Shown: positions 1 to 12,200 of the stretch, piece by piece | How positions within the stretch are numbered: position 1 is the first letter of the stretch | Layout of the letters: each line of letters opens with the position of its first letter | NCBI RefSeq assembly: GCF_028389875.1 | Contig: NW_026907680.1 | Location: 186,001-250,000 of the forward strand | Direction: 5' to 3' | DNA: 64,000 nucleotides | Source of the DNA: Rhea pennata | Lineage: Eukaryota > Chordata > Aves > Rheiformes > Rheidae | The notes under the pieces: generated by a model | Told to the model about the DNA's origin: nothing | The model's database searches: none | What the model saw: the letters and a program-made list of their open reading frames with translations, nothing else | Position numbers and translations under genes: made by a program

Positions 1-1806
1 TGGCTCCCCAGTATGGCTTAAGGCCTTTGTGATGAGGAGTTCCCGCACCCTTTTCTGATCCAAATCATGCTCCCATACGGGCAGCTGACTCTCTGCTGTG
101 ACAAACGTGGTCTGGAGGAAAAAGCCAGCCCAAGATGTCTTTCTGCCTTGCTTGCTTCTGGTAGGGATCAATCTTTTCAAACAAACCAAAACCAGAACCT
201 CTCATTCCTCTCCATGTTATAGGCTCCCCAAATAAGAGCTACAGAAGGACCAAAGCACAGGGAATGGCTGGGCAATAAAGTGCCAGAGGGTATTTGCTGC
301 AGGAGGAGTAAGGCCTCTTGGGGAGTAAATGACCACATCTGAACTTTGCATGCACCGGGGCAGGCTGTGAGCTAACAGCTCTTGGTCAGGAAGGAGAGGC
401 AAGAGAGAGGTCGCTGAAAGCCGCATCTCCTTGCCCTGCGGAGGTGAGAAGAAGCCCAGCAGAAGTGCTTTGAAGAGGAAGAGAGAAGCCAAGCAAGGAG
501 CCGCATCTGGCCCTGTCACACATTGACGGTGTGCTTTCAGCCCAAGGTGGGGGTGCGCTTCTGGAAGGACCAAGCGGACAAAGGCTTTGTGTCTCCTGCC
601 TCTGGCTGAGGAAGCTCCCAGGCCCCAGGCTGCTGGAAGAAGACCCTGTTGGGGCAATCAGTGCATTTTTGGCTGTTCTGCACCTACTTGCTGCTGTTCC
701 AGCCTGTGCTAGAAAGACTGTGCTGAAGCACCAGCAGCTCTCGGAACACTGGCCTCAAGCACTTAGTGAGCTGCAGTTTGCAAGCAGAACCTCCGTGTAC
801 TTGCTGCTGCTCCAGCCTTTGCAAGAGAGGCCTAGGCTGGAGTAACATCTCGTTGGAATCGGACTCTCTCCTAAGCCAGAGGTCTGTCTGCAGAGAAGGC
901 AGTGCCTGGCCTGGCCCTGGGGCCTGTGGGGCAGAGGCTCTGCGGGCTGGCAGAGGCCATGTGGGGTTTTCTGGGAGGAAAACATCTGCACTGGAGGAGA
1001 AGAGAGCTAAATTCCCTAATTCTCCCTCCCACCGCACTTCTGTTCTGCCTTCCTCCCCTTCTCGCACCATGGCTCCACCGCCTGCAGCTTTTCCTGCCAG
1101 CACCAAATGCCCTCTCCCATGTCTATTGCCTGCCTTAGCCAACACACACCAGCCCACTTCTGGGGCACTTGGCTGTGCCCCAGAGAGCCCTCCCGGCAGC
1201 AGGGCACTGCCTTGGGGCACCCACCTCTTGGCAGGTGCCAAAAAGCAGCTGCCACAAAGGCTCCTGGGGCCAGCAGAGCTGCTGCTGCTGCTGCTGCTGT
1301 GCGTGGGCAGAGCAGGGGCAAAAGCACTTTGTGAGCTTCCCCACAGACCTGCTGACCCCTCAGCAGCCTCCCCAGTCTCCAGCTCTTCTCCAGCCTTGGC
1401 ACCTCCTTTTCCCTTCCCCCAAAACAACAGCGTGGAACAGAAAGCCAACACTCAGGAAACCTCCTTCCCTGTGGAGTGGTCCCTGCCTTGACTTTCCTCC
1501 GGGCAAGCTCCTGGGGCTGAGCAGCAGCTCTGAGCAGCCTTGCCCCACACAGCCTCTGATCTGGGACAGCAAGATCCTGCCCTTCTGTGGGCTGCTACTT
1601 CCCACTATGGCTTCTCCACGCATCGCTGCAGGCAGTTGCCCAGGCGGGCTGAGTGCTGACCAAGGCAGGTGGCAGAGGCATGGCCCTGGGCACCCTGACC
1701 TCCCAGGACACTGCTCTCAGCCACAGCCCTGGGCACACCTGGCTGCACGCACGCCCTGCTCGCACAGCCCTGCCGCCCTCCCCGGCAGAAGGGAGCCATG
1801 CCGCCC
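1..1806 (-). repeat. Duplicated block, inverted copy of 45,620-47,190
   Basis: Read on the minus strand, this stretch matches 45,620-47,190 on the plus strand almost throughout, and its first ~0.8 kb also matches 16,590-17,722. Positions 1-217 keep a ~0.2 kb piece that the 47-kb copy has lost. A 146-codon open frame on the minus strand (657 to 217) recurs at 17,067-17,474 and from 46,758, but recent duplication alone would keep it open and I recognise no domain in it. A short CAG/CTG run lies near 1,280-1,300. The match to the 45-kb copy stops abruptly near 1,806. No gene is recognised; part of this is probably old mobile-element sequence. Confidence 0.75.
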
Positions 1807-2019
1807 TGTCCCTCGGACACTGTGGCAGCAAGTCCCTGCCCTAAAGCACCAGCTGCTCCACCGAGAGAGCTCTCCGGAAAGATGGCCTCAACCATCGCCT
1901 GCGCGAGGTCTCCAGGACCCCGCGAGCAGCTCAGCAGCACTGCCCTGCAGCCAGAGACTTCCCACTGGAAGGGCTCTGCCCATTTCTGCCAGAAGGAGCT
2001 CTCAGCTGCTGCCTCCCTC

Positions 2020-3237
2020 CTGAGCGTCCGGAGCTTCCCTCAGTTTTGTCTCAGCTCAGCTCAGCACGGGCAGGCAGTGCCCTCAGCACTGCGGCTCCTG
2101 GCAGAGGAGCTGCTCCTGCACCCAGCAGGGAAGTCATTTCCCCAGGCTTCGGGGAGTGAGTGAGCTGAGTCAGCCTGGGCCCCTCATTTCTTTGGGGAGA
2201 AGCCCTCTAGGTGGTGGGGCAGACACCTCCATCCCATGCACGCCACCAACCCCCAGGATGGTTGTGGGATTCATCCTGCTTAAGCTGCCGTGTGCCCAAA
2301 AGAGGTGCACAGAAGTGTGCGAGCTCCTTGTCCCCCCTCCCATTTCCAGTCCAAGGTGGTGGAAGGTGGGAGTCAGCTGCTGCCGTGGAAACACTGGGTG
2401 ACACGGGAGGTGCCAGAGGTGATCCAGGGCATGCGCAAGTGCCTGCGAGCTCTCCCTGGGCAATGTGGAGAGACACAGACCCGTGTGTGGCATCATCTGG
2501 GGGCTCTGGGGGACATTCCCAGAGGCAGGATGCACCAGCTGCCTACGCCTGGCAGGAAGAAACTTCTCCTTCGGCACTGAGCCAGGGCTTTGCTGCCTGC
2601 CAAGGCCTTGCTGGAGGTTTCCCTGCCATCGGTCCGTTCTCAGCACTTCCTTGCACTGGGGGCAGCAGGAGCCGCAGCCTGTGCTGTGTCGCCATGGGTG
2701 GAGGCTGGTGCAGTGCCCCACTGCCCCCCTCCCCTCGCAGCCAGGTTTCCCGCATGGGGCCATGGCCGGGCTGAGCGCAGCCGCAGCAACCAGCCCAGCC
2801 GGTCCCCCGGTGGGGTTATCCCTGCCCCAGGACCTCCCCACTGCGGGGGGTCACGGCAGCCCCACAAGTGCCCCGTGCAGCCCCTCCCCACTGCAGGGCC
2901 AGCCCTGGCCAGGGGCCCCGGGGGTCCCGGTCCCCTCTGTGACACGGGCTGGCGTCACAGGGGACATCCCTGCTGGGTCACAGCCACCACTGCCCTCTCC
3001 CGCCCGCCCACGCACCCTCCCCACTCGTCCCGCACAGCCCGCCGCAGCGCAGGCGCTGGGGCTGCTCTGGGCACCACTGTGCTGCCAGGAGCTGACGAGC
3101 CCCAGCGGGAGCCGGCGACGGGAGCCCGGGGCAGCGCGGGGCTGCGCTGAAGGGCGCAGCAGGAGCAGCCGAGTGGCCAGGAAGCCTTTGCAGGGACTTT
3201 CCCGCTGTGCGGCCAAGCCAGAGCGCCCGGCACGGAC
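2020..3237 (+). promoter_or_regulatory. GC-rich 5' flank of the CCDC81-like gene
   Basis: GC content and CpG density rise from about 2,680 to the start codon at 3,238, with no obvious TATA box next to it. This is what a TATA-less CpG-type promoter plus 5' UTR would look like. The transcription start cannot be placed by eye. It is missing from the other two CCDC81-like copies in this window, which lack this end of the gene. Confidence 0.45.
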
Positions 3238-6200
3238 ATGGAGCTCCGGGACGCTGGCCGTGCCACGCAGCGTGAGCAGCGGGTGCCCGTCATCCCCCCG
3301 CGGGGTAAGGCCTTCGCGACCTCCTTGCCCAGGATCGCTGTCGAGAGGCTGAGCACCAAGATGGGTTGTAGATGCCCGGGGGCTGCGGGGGGCCTGGGCA
3401 GTCTGGGGGTGCCCCAAGGGTCCTCCGCTGATGGTGCCTTGTGGTGCAGGGGGCATGACGAGTCTTTGCCTTGCTTTGCAGTGGCCGTGCCCATCTGGGA
3501 GGGTGTCTCCAACTACATCCAGGAGAAGCTGGTGCTGAACAAGGTGGGTGTGCCATCCTCTCCCTCCCCTCCCATACCCATGCTGGCAGCAGCACTGACC
3601 CCTCGGGGCCATGGGCCGCAATAGTCCTGCCCCTCCTCTCCAAGCAGAAGCAACCTCCCTGCAGAAGCATGCTGCAAATGACAGCTGTGCCCCAGACCGA
3701 CTTCTCCCAAAAGGGAGGTGCCCAATGTGCAGTGCAGCTGCGGTTGCTGGAAGGGTGGGAGGCTTTCTGGGCCCTCTCTGGAGATCCTGGCAGAGTGCAA
3801 GGCCAGAAAGGGAGCCGTTCTGGGAAAGCCTTTTCTTCGTGTGCTGGAGGGGCGGCAACGTTGCCTTTGGAGGCTGAGGAGGAGGGGGAGGAAACTATGG
3901 GGAATGGCCTTCTCAGGGAGTTCTCCAGGGCTTCCGCCAAGCTTTCCAGAAGGCTCTGTCTTGCCCCTTTGCATGCCAGCCATGGGCAGGGCACCTAGCA
4001 CCGTGGCCATGCTTAGAGAACAACTCTCTCTTTGTCTGTCTCCCATGCTTCTAAGGCTTCTCTCTACTTCTCTGGCTGCAGGATGTGAGAATTATTCCCC
4101 TTGGCACCTTCAGTGTTGCTACAAAACAAGTCGTTGCTGGCAAGAACGGTCCTCTGACTGTTCAGAGACCCGCATTTCGCCTCTCAAGCAACCTTGTGGA
4201 TCTTCACGGCCTCAGCCACGAGGAGGCCTCTGTTGCTGGTAAGAAGGCAGACTGAAACCTCGGCTTCCCCTGGGGACATCGCGGGGCTGTGGCTCTCTGC
4301 TGTTTCCCAGGGGCTGTTAGAAATTGAGACTTGCTGCCCCGGGTGCTGAGCAGAGCTTCAGGGTGTTTTGATTATCACAACATTATAATGCAGAATCCAA
4401 CGAGAGTCTCTCGGTGTGTCTCTCTCTTGCACTGGCTCGAACACGTGGCTCCATAGTGGGGCTTTTGTGGCTGCTGCTTCCAGTGCCGTGTAGTTGCCAC
4501 TGTTGTTCCCCGTTGATGCCACAGCAGCCGTCTGCTCAAAAGGACAAGTCCTTCCTATTGCTTCCTAACACCGATGGATTAAGAGGCAGCGTGGAAGGCT
4601 GTTGTGCAGCCCATGTGTTTTCCTCCTCCTTTGGAGCCAGCGTGACATGGCACAGCTAAGGCTCGTCAAAGCTGGCATGGCCTGAGTGCCGGCACCATTC
4701 CTCTGTGCACTGCCTTCTGCTGGCAGCTGGCCCCCTTGCTGCTCTGCTTGGCCTGCCCTCCTGCCTCCCGCTCCCAGGAGATGGTCAGGGCTTGCTCTTG
4801 GTGTCTGTGCAGGGAAGGAAGCCCTGCGGTAGCCTTGTCCCAGGAGGCTGCAGAGTGCTTTGAATTTGGGCCAGGGAGGGCTGACAGGAGCCTCCTGTGG
4901 GGGCTTTTGTGGGGGTTAAAGCAGAGAGCTCTGCAGCTCCGTGCTGCCACAAGACCTTCAGGCGCCCAGCACTGTGTGGGAGCCTGCTGAAGGGCTCCGT
5001 CCGTGACTGTGCTGCTCTTTGCTTGTTGCCTAGGGCGCAGGAAAGCTGAGACCCTCAAGTATCCTCACGTAGCCGTGGCCATCTCCGTGCCTTGGAAAAC
5101 AGTGGCGGCCTGCGTGGAGGAGACCGTGTACCTTCTGTCTTGCTGCCTGGCCAATGGGAAGAACGTGGCCCTTCTTTTCAAGGGCATTGGCGTGCTTCTC
5201 ATTGAAGGCAAAGAGGTGACAATGTGGTTTTACAGAGGCTTTCTGCGCAGGCTGAATGCCTCCCCACAGCTGCTCAAAGCTCTTCTGGATGTAAGTCTGC
5301 CTTTTTCCACAGCTCTCCTTCTCACCCCTTTGCAAGCCTGGCCAAGTCCAAAGCAACCGCTTTCCCCCCACTGCCAGGTCCTGGGAGTTCTTTCCTGCTA
5401 GGCTTCCTCCAGAAGTCTTCCAGAAAGTCAGCCTTTCCTTGGGGTCTTTGTGTTAGGATCCCATTTGTCTCCAGGCCTCCTCTGGCCATGTTTGGGATTG
5501 TGGGGCAGTGCGTCCAACAGCTGCTCCTCAAGTTGCAGAAGACTCTCGGGGTTTGTCACAGACAAAGTCATTGCAAGCCAGGGCCTTTGCCCAGGTCTCC
5601 AGTGCAGCCGTGTCATTCAGCCTGGGCTTTCTGGTGCAGAAGACCTCTGCTTGCCTCCCTTGACTTCTCCACTGGGCAACAACTGCTCTCCTGCATCAGC
5701 CTCTTGGCTCTTGCCCTTGACAGAAGCCTGCCAGTGTTTCTGGCCATCTGCCTGTATTATTCCGCACCTGCTGGTCTGTAGAATGGAGGTGGGGGTGGCT
5801 GTGAGCAAGAGCGAGGGGTGTTTCCCTCTTTCTGAGTGGCAGCTTCTTCTCTGATTAGTGGAAACATGGTCTGCCCTTGTGGGCAGCAAGGTCCTTTTCT
5901 TCGTAGCATCTCACCCATGTCTCTGCCCTTTGCAGATGCCAGAGATGAGGCATTCAGTTCTCGCAAGCACCCAAACAGCGGCTTCCCTGATCCATTCTGG
6001 CTCTCTCATTGTCTTTCCAATGTGAGTACTTTGGTTTGCTCCTTTCCACCTGAGTTCCTGGCTCACCCAAGGAGCAGCTCCTCCCTGCAGGTTTGGTCGA
6101 GGTGTGTTGCCAGAGCTAGTGAAGGCTGCTCAGGATGTGCTTGCAGAGCAAGTCTTCCGAGGAGTTGGATCCCCGTGTGCTGCAGCCATGCCCTGGCTTC

Positions 6201-9200
6201 GTTTGGGCTCTGTGTGGGGGTTCTGCTGAGCTCTGTGCTGGCTCCCACCTTGTGAAGGCCTTTGTTGCACTAGTGGCCCAGGAATGGAGGCTGTTCTTTG
6301 CAGATGCTCTGCCCTGAGCTTGGGAGGGATTGCAAGGGCTGTGGAGGTCTAGATTAGAATTTCCTAAGAGGGTGGAAAGCTGGAGGAAAGGGGCCTTGTC
6401 TGATGTGCCTGCACAGGAGCCTGCTCAGGAGCTGTCAGACAGGTTGCAGTGTTGACCTGGAGGGTTTGCTTTGGAAAGCTGAGAAGGAGCTCTCTCCCCA
6501 GGGGTAGAGGGAAGGCCTGGAGCAGTGGGAGGAGGAAGCTTGTGGGCCTGCAGGCAGGCATGCTGGGTCCCTGCACTTCCTGAGGGAGTCTTCCAGGAGA
6601 TGAGACCTGTCCTGCATATTCCCCCTTTGGGAAAGGCTGCTCTTCCTAGCAGCTGGGCCATGTGTCTGTGTGCCCAGAATTCACAGAAGCAGCAAAGGAA
6701 ATGCGGGGCCCTTCCTTGCGAGTGGTGTCTTTTTCTGGTTTACAGGTATGTGCTTGAGAGTGCCCCTCGAAGACCATCTGTGGGAGCTGTGAAGCCCACG
6801 TGGGAAGAGGAGAAGGGACTAGATGTTGCCAGCAGCAAGGAAGGTAATGGAGTGGCTGATGCCTGGCTGGGCTTTGCACCTTCTCTTTTGTTGGTCCTTG
6901 GCAGGGCATTGGAGCCAAGGCTGCAGCACCGTGGCTCGCCTAGCATGAGGCACTAGAGGCAAGGCAGCTCAGCCCTGATGGGGAGTCGACAATCTGCTCA
7001 CTTGTGCCAAGACTTCCTTCCACCTTCAAAGCAATTCGTTCTGCCCTTGCCTTCTGTGTTTCTCCTACACATTCCCAAAGCACAGCCTTTGGCTTGACTG
7101 TGTGTTTTCTTCCCTTCTGATTGCAGAGCATGTATCTGGCCAGCGCCTCCTCCAGCGAGAGAGGCAGCCTGAATCCAAAGTGGTGGCTACCAATGTGGAG
7201 GAAGGCACGGTGGAGGAAGAGCCTCGAGGCAGGTGAGACACTTGGGGGAATGGCGGAGGGTGACCCTGTAGCCTTGTGTGTCTTGGAGGGTGATGTTTCC
7301 CTTGGACACAAGGTCCCAGCAAGCTCTGAATGCCTTTTAAGCTCTGCCACGAGGACTAGGCCTCCGTTGCTGGCTGGGCAGACAAGAGCAAGTGCCTGGC
7401 AGAGCCTGCTCTTGGCTTTCTGCCCCCGCTGCCTCTGCTTCCAGCTTCCAGACCTTTGGGCAACTCAATGTAATTGGTCCTTTGGGAAGAGGAGGGCCTT
7501 TTCCCCTAGCCCATAGATGAAAGTAAGGAGAATGCTGCTCCTCTGTGGAGAGCAGGGCTGGGTGTCTCAGGGCAATTTTGGAGGCTGAGGAAGAGTCTGC
7601 ATGCCCTTGTCAGGCCTTGTGAGGAGCTAAGTGGAAAAGCTCAACTGGTGTGAGGTGCAAGAGGGGTGTGCAGGGAATGCTGCTGGAGGGGAGGATGCCT
7701 TGGGTGAATATCTCCCCAAAGCTGTGGTGTTTCCCCTTGGGCAATGCCCTTCCTTTGACTGCCAGCAGCAAGGAGGAAGGAGGGTCATTTCCAGGCAGCA
7801 GTCAGGGGTGGCGAGCAGCAGGCTCGAGAGGGTGTGGCCATGGCTCAGGCAGCCCTTAGAGGCAAGGACGAGTTGTTTGGGCACTTTGAAGAGGATGGGA
7901 AGGAGGGACATGAGTGCCTGAAGACGGAAGGACTGCAAGGGACAGAGCAGTTATTCCCGGTTCCCTTTCTGAAGCTTCCAAGAAAGCTTGTCCTTGGGGG
8001 CCACACCGCAGAGGCTACTGGAGTGCTCAGGACAGTGGGTAATGGTGTGTCCTGGAGCCTGTCCTTGGAGCTGACGCTGCTGCTCTCCTTGGTGCCTGGA
8101 GAAAAAGTCTTGCTGTGGGCACCCAGAGCTTTCCCTCGGGCACGCTGTGCAGCCCTGGGTGTTTGGGTGGTGGAGAGTCTCTGTGTCACACTTCCCCACG
8201 GTGTGTATTTGCAGCATGCTGCCAGCAATTCAGCCTAGCTCTGCAAAGGAGGATTTAGTGGGCTGGAGGAAGCAGCTGCCAGAGGCCAGAGCGGGAGCTG
8301 GCGGGCCTGAGATTGGCTATCAGAATTCAAGAGAGGTAGGTGCTCCTGATGGAGGTCCTTCTTTTGGCAGCTTGCTTTCTGCCAAAGCATCGTGGTGTGG
8401 GCACTGGCTGGACAAGAGCCCTTCCCATGGGTTCCGCTGGGCCCTGCCTGACTGTCCCCGGGGTTTGCTGTCAAAGGCGCTGCTTGTGCTCTACTTCTGC
8501 AATGCATCTCTCATGACTCCTTCACTCTCCATTAACCTCTCCCAGCAGAGCCTCTGGGGCCCTCGCTCTAGTGGCCGTGGAACTGCTGGGCCTTTCTGCT
8601 ATAGCAGATGGAGAGATTCTGTTCAGCGGTGTGATTATTCAGATGCTTGGTTCAAACAGGAAAGGGATGTTCAGCCTTGCTGGGCTTCCCTTCAGGGTAA
8701 AAGAGCACTGACAGCGAAGGGTCAGAGCAGAGGCTGAGAAAGAACCTTCCCTTCTGGGAAAACAGAGCTGCCGTAACCCCCACTGCCCTCTCTCATCCTC
8801 CCTAGCAGGACTGCCCTGCACATTGCCCTAGAGTTTAGTGAGCTGCCTGCGCCTGCACTTGCCTGCCTTGACTTCCCAATGCTCTGCTGGATTAGCCTCT
8901 TTGTGCTTGCCCTGGACATAATCCTGCCAGAGCTTTTAGACTTTTGCCTATATTCCCCTGCAGCTGCTCTTGTGTGGAATGGAGGGGCTGCTGTGAGCCA
9001 CAATGATGGGTATTTCAGAGTTTCTGAGAGGCAGCTTCTTCTTTTCTGAGTAGTGGAAACTTTAGCTGCCTTTGCCAGCAGCAAGATTCTTTCCTTGGCA
9101 GCATCTCACCGGTGTTTCTCACCTTTGCAGATGCTGGAGATGAGGGACTCAGTCCTCGAAGCCAGCCAGAGCAGTGAGACTGAGGCCCCTTGTGCTCTTC

Positions 9201-12200
9201 CAAGTATTTTTCCAACGTGAGTACTTTGCCTTGCTTCTTTTCCCCTGACTGACGAAGGCAGCAGCCTCTCAGCACAGGTTTGATAGGGCTGCAGTGCCAG
9301 GGCTGGGGGAGGCTGCTCTGAAAGTGCTTTGGGAGCAAGACTTCCCAGCAGCTGCATCCCAGTAGCCTGCACGCATGCTCTGCCTTCATACAGGGTCTGT
9401 TGGAGGCCCTAAGCCAAGATTTATGCTGTCTCCCACCATGCAAGAGCTTTATTCTGGACTGCCTTGATGCCTTTCTCTGTCTTTGTCACTGGGTGCCCAG
9501 CAGCAATCCATTGCCCATCCCGGAACACAGAGTCCTTGGGGCCACGGGGCAGTGACTAATGTAGTCGGCAGCACAGCGCGTAATGCTGTGCCTGGGAGCC
9601 TGTCCTGGCAGATGACCCTGCTGCTCGCCTCCCTGCATGGAGAGAAAATTTCACTGTGGTTGTTTCCAGAGCTCTCCTTCAGGCATGATCTGCAGCCCTG
9701 GGTGTTTTGTTAGGGGGTGATCCCCGTTTCTGTTGATGTGACCCCAGTGAGGGGGACACACGTGCTTCTGCTACAGAACTGCCTTCTGCGGTAGAAGCAG
9801 GTGCCCAACTTGTCAGGCTGAAATGGGGACCCTACTCCCCCTGTGCTCATGCCACCTCCCCGTGGTGTGTATTTGCAGTCCATTCCTAGGCACCCCAGAG
9901 TGCTCTGCCCAGAAGGCAGTGCCAGGCGGGAGGAAGCCATCATCAGAAGGTGGAGCACCTACTGAGTGGCCTGGGAATGAAGTGGACGAGAATGCCAGAG
10001 CAGTAAGTGTCACTGCTGGGGGCCCTTCTTTTCCAGCTTGCTTCCTGCAAACTCCTTGTGCTATGGGCGCTGGCTTGCAAGAGCCCTTCCCATGGGTTCA
10101 CTGAGCCCTGCCCGACATCGCCCAGTCCTGCCTTCAAAGGCATCGGTGGTGAATGTAGTTTTGGAATGCACACGCTGTTGCACCTTGCTCTCCGTGAACA
10201 CACCAGCAGAGCCTCTGGGGCCCTCCTGCTGGTGGCACTGGAAGTGCTGGGCCTTTCTGTGATAGAAAGTGAAGTTTCTGCTCAGCTCTGTGATAATTCG
10301 GATGCTTGTTTCAAGCAGGAAAGGGATGTTCAGCCTTTCTGGGCTTCCCTTCAGGGTAAAAGGGTGCTGACAGGAAGGCTCCCAGGAAGGCTCAGAGCAG
10401 AGGCTGGGGAAGAACCTTCCCTTCTGGAGAAGCTTCTGAGCTGGCTTCCCCTGCGCTTGCCTCCCTTGATGTCTCTGTTCTGTCCTGGATCAGCCTTTTG
10501 GCTCTTCCCTGGACAAAAGCCTGCCAGAACATTTAGCTCTTTGCCCATATTCCCCTGCAGCTGCTCTTGTGTGGAATGGAGGGGCTGCTGTGAGCAAGAG
10601 CAAAGGGTCAACGGCTGTTTCTGCAATTCTGAGAGGCAGCTTCTTCTCTGAAGCATGGAAACATGGGCTGCCCTTGCCAGCAGCAAGATCCTTTCCTTGG
10701 CAGCATCTCACCTCTCTTTCTCACCTTTGCAGATGAAAATACACAGGGATTCAATCCTGACAGCCACTAAAGCAGCTCCGATTGTGTCCCCTGCACCTCT
10801 TCCAAACATGTTCCTAAGGTGAGTACTTTCCCTTCCTTCTTTCCCCTCTTCCTGACAAAGGCAGCAGCCTCTCCGCACAGGTTTGTTAGGGCTGCATTGC
10901 CAGGGCTGGGGCAGGCTGCTCTGAAAGTGCTTTGGGAGCAAAAATTCCAAGCGGCTGGGTCCCAGTGACCTGCACGCATGCTCTGCCTTCATCTGGGCTC
11001 TGTGGGTGGGGAGAGGGTTCTGCAGAGCTCTGTGCTGCCTCCCACTATGCAGGAGCTTAATGCTTGACTGTCTTGATGCCTTTGTCCTTCTTCAACACTG
11101 GGTGCCCAGCAACAACCTATTGCCCATCCCTGAACACAGAGTGTTCAGGTCTTATGTAGCTGACAGGACATCAGGTAATGCTGTGCCTTGGAGCCTGTCC
11201 TGGCAGATGACCCTGCTGCTCTCCTCACTGCCTGGAGAGAGTCTCCCTTGGGCTCCTGGAGCTCTCCTTCAGGCATGACGTGCAGCCCCAGGTGTTTTGG
11301 TGGGAGGTGGTGCTCTGATGTGGCCGCAGTCAGTGGGAGCCCTGTGCTTCTGCTGCAGAATTGCCTTCTGCTGCAGGAGCAGGTGTGAAGCTGGTGAGGG
11401 CCAGGTGGGGACCCTACTCTCCCTGTGCTCATATCACCTCTCCGCGGTGTGTATTTGCAGGCCGGTGCCAGTCACCTCAGAGTGCTCTGCACAGAGTGCA
11501 GCAGCAGCGGGCAGGAAGAAGGAACGGAGAGAAGCCCGAGCACTAGCTGCATGTCCTCTGAGCGAGGGCCGTCAGAGGTCTGGCGTGGTAAGTGCTCCTC
11601 ATTGAGTCAGGCCCTTCATGTGCCAGCCTGCTTTTTGCCCAGGCCTTGTGCTATGGGCGCTGTCTGTACAAGAGCCCTTCCCATGGGCTCTGCTGAACCT
11701 TGCAAGACTTGGCCCGGGGCTTGCCTTCACAGGCACCGCTTGTGCTCCAGGTTTGCAATATAGCTCTTGCTGCTGCGCCCTCCTTGAACACACCAGCAGA
11801 GGCACCGGGGTCCCGTTTTTGATTGCCTCTGAACTGCAGAGCCTTTCTGCGATAGAAAATTCAGTTTCTGCTCAGTTGAGTGATTATTGAGATGCTGGGT
11901 GCAAATGAGAACGGGATGTTCAGTGTGACTGGTCTTTCCTTCAGGGCAGTAGGGTGTTTGCAGGAAGGCGCATGGGAAGGGTCAGAGCAGAGCCTGAGAA
12001 ATAATTTTCCCTTCTGGGAAAAGAGACCTGCTGTAGCCCCCACTGCCCCCTCCTGTCCTCCCTAGCAGGACTGCCATGCACATTGCCCTTAATCTTAGTC
12101 AGCGGCCCTCCCCTGCGCTGCCCTCCTCAGTCTCTCCCCTAGGCAAGAACTGCTCTCCTGGATCAGCCTCTTGGCTCTTGCCCTGGACAAAAGCCTGCCA